DNA of 17,127 bases. It comes from CAZBBB01 sp964490005. Its GTDB lineage: Bacteria > Planctomycetota > B15-G4. The stretch spans positions 1-17,127 of the forward strand of contig CAZBBB010000071.1 of the NCBI GenBank assembly GCA_964490005.1. The letters are read 5' to 3'. Shown here one piece after another: positions 14,533 through 17,127 of the stretch. The translations under genes were made by a program, and so were the position numbers. The notes below the pieces were generated by a model. It was given only the letters and a program-made list of their open reading frames with translations, was not told the origin of the DNA and did not search any database. The first letter of the stretch is position 1, and each line of letters begins with the position of its first letter.

Positions 14533-16382
14533 GCCCGGATCCCGCCCCCCGTGATGTCGTGATCGGCATCGATCTCGGAACGACGAACTCCCTCGCCGCC
14601 GTCATGGGCCGCGACGGGCCGCGCGTGCTGCACGAGGTCGATGGCGACCCGCTCATCCCCTCGGTCGTGTCCTTCCTCGACGACGGCGAGGTGCTCGTCG
14701 GGCGCAAGGCGCGCGCGCTGTCCGTGCTCAACCCGCGGCGCACCGTCCACTCGGTCAAGCGCCTCATGGGCCGGGGCTACGACGACGTCGAACGCGAGCG
14801 CGAGCTGCTGCCCTACGCGATCGTCCCCTCCGACCAGGCCAAGCTCGTGAACATCGAGATCGACGGGCGGCGGTACACGCCGCAGGAGATCTCGGCGCGC
14901 ATCCTGAGGCGCGTGCGCGACGTGGCCGAGGCGGCGCTCGGCACCCGGGTCGAACGCGCCGTGATCACCGTGCCCGCGTACTTCGACGACGCGCAGCGGC
15001 AGGCGACGCGCGATGCGGCCAGGATCGCCGGCCTGACCGCGCTGCGCATCGTGAACGAACCCACGGCGGCCGCACTGGCCTACGGACTGGACACGAACCG
15101 CGAGGGCACGGTCGTCGTGTACGACCTCGGCGGCGGAACCTTCGACGTCTCGGTGCTCAAGATCACGCAGGGCGTGTTCAAGGTCGTCGCGACGGCCGGC
15201 GACACGCACCTCGGCGGCGACGACTTCGACCAGGCCATCATGAAGCGCATCCTCGACCGCGTCGCGGCCGGGACCGGCGCCGACCTCAAGGTGCGTCCGG
15301 AGGCGCTGCAGCAGGTGCGACTCTCGGCCGAGGCGCTGAAGATCGAGCTGTCGAGCCGGCCGGCCGCGGCCCTCGAGATCGACCTGGGCAGCGGGACGCC
15401 GCTGCGCCACGACCTCTCGCGCGCCGAGTTCGAGGCGCTCATCGACCCCTTCGTCGAGCGCACGCTGGCCTGCTGCCGCGGCGCGCTGTCCGACGCCGGG
15501 ATCGGCCCGGGCGACGTGGACGAGGTCGTGCTCGTGGGCGGCAGCACGCGCATCCCGCTCGTGCGCCGGCGGGTCGAGGAACTCTTCGGCCGCAAGCCGC
15601 ACTGCGAACTCGACCCCGACCGCGTCGTCGCGCTGGGCGCCGCCATCCAGGCCGACGTGCTCGCGGGCGGCAACCGCGACCTGCTGCTGCTCGACGTGAT
15701 CCCGCTGTCGCTCGGCATCGAGACCGTGGGCGGCGCCTTCGCCAAGCTCATCACGCGCAACTCGACCGTGCCCTGCCGCGCCACGGAGATGTTCTCGACC
15801 TCGGTCGACAACCAGACCGGCATCGACGTGAACGTCTTCCAGGGCGAACGCGAGCTGGTGAGCGACTGCCGCGAGCTGGGCCGCTTCAAGCTGGCGGGCC
15901 TGCCGCCCATGCCCGCCGGCCTGCCGCGCGTCGAGGTCAGTTTCCTGGTGGACGCCGACGGCGTGCTCACGGTGAGCGCCAAGGAGCAGCGCAGCGGCAA
16001 GGAGGCCTCCATCGACGTCGTCCCCAGCCACGGGCTCACGCGCGAGCAGGTCAAGGGCATCATCCGCGATTCGATCGTGCACGCGCGGGACGACTTCGCG
16101 GCGCGCGAACTCGTCGAGCTGCGCAACAAGGCCAACAACCTGGTGCAGGGCACGCGGCGCGTGCTGGCCATGCCCGAGATGCCCTTCCGCCCCGAGCAGC
16201 GCGCGGCGCTCGGGCAGGGGCTGGACGAACTTGCGCGCCTCGCGGCCGGCACGGACGTCCCCGCGCTCAAGGCCGCCTGCGAGCGTTTCGGACAGCAGAC
16301 CCAGGAGCTGGCCGACTCGGTCATCGGCGAGGCCATCAAGGCCGAGCTGAATCGCGTGGAAGCGCCGCAGCGCGCGACCTAG
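14529..16382 (+). CDS. hscA: HscA, Hsp70-type chaperone of iron-sulfur cluster assembly
   Basis: A 617-residue cytoplasmic Hsp70, the same length as E. coli HscA and shorter than DnaK. The nucleotide-binding domain has GIDLGTTNS (13-21), SVKRLMGRG, VPAYFDDAQRQATRDAA, NEPTAAALAYG, YDLGGGTFDVSVL and VLVGGSTRIPLVR. The substrate-binding domain follows from about residue 390 (DVIPLSLGIETVGG) and should grip the LPPVK motif of IscU. With HscB it drives cluster transfer from IscU to acceptors using ATP. SVKRLMGRG, the length and the gene order separate it from DnaK. Its stop (TAG) is followed by a 42-base gap and then iscX, without the fdx gene normally found there. Confidence 0.95.
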   Translation: MSPDPAPRDVVIGIDLGTTNSLAAVMGRDGPRVLHEVDGDPLIPSVVSFLDDGEVLVGRKARALSVLNPRRTVHSVKRLMGRGYDDVERERELLPYAIVPSDQAKLVNIEIDGRRYTPQEISARILRRVRDVAEAALGTRVERAVITVPAYFDDAQRQATRDAARIAGLTALRIVNEPTAAALAYGLDTNREGTVVVYDLGGGTFDVSVLKITQGVFKVVATAGDTHLGGDDFDQAIMKRILDRVAAGTGADLKVRPEALQQVRLSAEALKIELSSRPAAALEIDLGSGTPLRHDLSRAEFEALIDPFVERTLACCRGALSDAGIGPGDVDEVVLVGGSTRIPLVRRRVEELFGRKPHCELDPDRVVALGAAIQADVLAGGNRDLLLLDVIPLSLGIETVGGAFAKLITRNSTVPCRATEMFSTSVDNQTGIDVNVFQGERELVSDCRELGRFKLAGLPPMPAGLPRVEVSFLVDADGVLTVSAKEQRSGKEASIDVVPSHGLTREQVKGIIRDSIVHARDDFAARELVELRNKANNLVQGTRRVLAMPEMPFRPEQRAALGQGLDELARLAAGTDVPALKAACERFGQQTQELADSVIGEAIKAELNRVEAPQRAT

Positions 16383-16424
16383 GATGTCGACGCGGCGCCG
16401 CGCGCGCCGCGCGGAGGCTCGGCG

Positions 16425-16631
16425 ATGAACGAGATCGGCTGGACCGACGTGGACGAGATCGCGTACCGCCTCGTGCAGGCGCATCCCGACACCGACCCGC
16501 TCAGCGTGCGCTTCACCGACCTGCACGCCTGGGTGCTCGAGCTGCCCGGCTTCACCGGCGACCCGAAGAAGAGCGGCGAGAAGATCCTCGAGGCGATCCA
16601 GATGGCCTGGCTGGACGAGCTCGAGGACTGA
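16425..16631 (+). CDS. iscX: IscX (YfhJ family), iron-sulfur assembly accessory protein
   Basis: A 68-residue acidic protein of the size typical for the family. It matches IscX along its whole length: WTDVDEIAYRLVQAHPDTDP, then VRFTDLHAWVLELPGF and SGEKILEAIQMAWLDELED. In E. coli IscX binds IscS and iron and modulates the rate of cluster assembly, possibly as a regulator or iron adaptor. GGAGG at 16413-16417, seven bases before the ATG, is a clear ribosome binding site. It lies directly after hscA, where other bacteria have fdx first. The next gene begins four bases after its stop. Confidence 0.93.
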   Translation: MNEIGWTDVDEIAYRLVQAHPDTDPLSVRFTDLHAWVLELPGFTGDPKKSGEKILEAIQMAWLDELED

Positions 16632-16635
16632 GGCC

Positions 16636-17067
16636 GTGCCGAGCTTCCAGACCACGCTGCCGGTGCGCTTCGGCCAGGTCGACTACGCCGGGATCATGTA
16701 CTACCCGCGCTTCTTCGACAATTTCCACACGGTGTTCGAGGACTTCTTCGGCGCGCGCCTCGGCGTGCCCTACATGTCGATCCTGAAGGACCGGCGCATC
16801 GGCTTCCCGATGGTGCACATCGAGACCGACTTCCGGAAGCCGTTCCGCTTCGGCGAGCCGATGCGGCTGCGACTCGACGTGCTCAAGATCGGGCGCTCGT
16901 CGATCACCTTCCGCTACCGCGGCGGCGTCGGCGACAGCGAGGAGGTCTCGGTGCAGGCGCTCGCGACCGTCGTCACGATCGACCTCGACTCCTTCGAGAC
17001 GCTCGCGATTCCGCCCGACATCCGCGCGATCCTCGAGCAGATCCGCGCCGACGACGCGGCCGCGTGA
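16636..17067 (+). CDS. 4HBT-type hotdog acyl-CoA thioesterase
   Basis: A 143-residue single hotdog domain. The family motif lies near the N-terminus, VRFGQVDYAGIMYYPRFFDNFH, with the predicted catalytic Asp16 in the position of the active-site aspartate of 4-hydroxybenzoyl-CoA thioesterase-like (YbgC-type) enzymes. Strands continue through METDFRKPFRFGE-like and SSITFRYRGG segments to an Ile/Glu-rich C-terminal helix. The family hydrolyses acyl-CoA thioesters; the substrate cannot be told from sequence. The GTG start is four bases after iscX, so it is probably the next cistron of the ISC operon, although it has no known role in cluster assembly. The stop overlaps the next start (GTGA). Confidence 0.87.
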   Translation: MPSFQTTLPVRFGQVDYAGIMYYPRFFDNFHTVFEDFFGARLGVPYMSILKDRRIGFPMVHIETDFRKPFRFGEPMRLRLDVLKIGRSSITFRYRGGVGDSEEVSVQALATVVTIDLDSFETLAIPPDIRAILEQIRADDAAA

Positions 17068-17127
17068 GCGCGGCGGCCGCGCCGCGGGCGGCCGCCGGCG
17101 CGCTCCGGATCGGCGCGCTGGCCGCCG
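17064..17127 (+). CDS. Start of an unidentified gene, cut by the window edge
   Basis: GTG at 17064 overlaps the thioesterase stop codon (GTGA), the same arrangement as at 9286. The frame stays open to the window end and encodes about 21 Ala/Gly-rich residues beginning VSAAAAPRAAAGALRIGALAA. Too short to identify; coupling suggests it continues the operon. Confidence 0.4.
   Translation, partial: MSAAAAPRAAAGALRIGALAA

Noticed and set aside
14103..16655. An 850-codon open frame on the minus strand opposite hscB, hscA and iscX
   Set aside because: It is antisense to three confidently identified genes and its product is a low-complexity Arg/Ala/Val/Glu mix with no domain. Long antisense openness is a normal by-product of about 70% GC or more.

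Overview
The window is very GC-rich (third codon positions almost all G or C), densely coded and chromosomal in character. A lipobox, a single-span sensor kinase, a multihaem exported cytochrome and an ISC-type iron-sulfur operon indicate a Gram-negative bacterium. The gene order iscR-iscS-iscU-iscA-hscB-hscA-iscX is the proteobacterial (gamma/beta) one, and -10 boxes of the type TACAAT followed by GCGC fit that too. Other traits (GTG starts, a cysteine-rich N-terminus on HscB, a TPR multihaem lipoprotein, a probable selenoprotein) also occur in less-studied phyla such as Planctomycetota, so I do not assign a phylum. No mobile element, tRNA, rRNA or CRISPR array was seen.

Layout. (1) 1-925, plus: the 3' end of a receiver-containing (probably hybrid kinase) protein, translationally coupled to a stand-alone HPt protein, i.e. 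the end of a phosphorelay. (2) 939-2596, minus: an OmpR-type response regulator and its HAMP histidine kinase, convergent with the phosphorelay. (3) 2597-2966: a divergent intergenic region with a perfect 13-bp inverted repeat. (4) 2967-6442, plus: an ALDH7-type (aminoadipic semialdehyde-like) dehydrogenase followed by a seven-haem, TPR-containing lipoprotein. (5) 6475-10182, plus: larB-larC-larE, the three enzymes that make the nickel-pincer nucleotide cofactor, with overlapping start/stop codons, followed by a coupled exported protein of unknown function carrying a DPR tandem repeat. (6) 10285-10635, plus: a short gene with an in-frame UGA at codon 14 in a U-x-x-C context, best read as an ArsC/Spx-like selenoprotein. 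(7) 10674-11147, minus: a small stand-alone protein related to the sulfite-oxidase-type molybdopterin-binding domain. (8) 11366-16631, plus: the ISC operon, preceded by a dyad operator and AT-richer promoter, followed by a hotdog thioesterase and the first codons of another gene.

How they work together. IscR senses cluster status and controls IscS (sulfur donor), IscU (scaffold), IscA (carrier), the HscB/HscA chaperone pair and IscX. The usual fdx ferredoxin gene is absent from its normal place between hscA and iscX. LarB, LarC and LarE act in sequence on nicotinic acid adenine dinucleotide; their client lactate racemase LarA (or a homologue) is not here. The main discovery candidate is the UGA-containing gene at 10285. 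A conventional reading would truncate it to a 93-residue protein starting at an internal ATG, deleting the first strand and the redox motif, while a promoter, a strong ribosome binding site and 13 coding-like codons lie upstream of the UGA.
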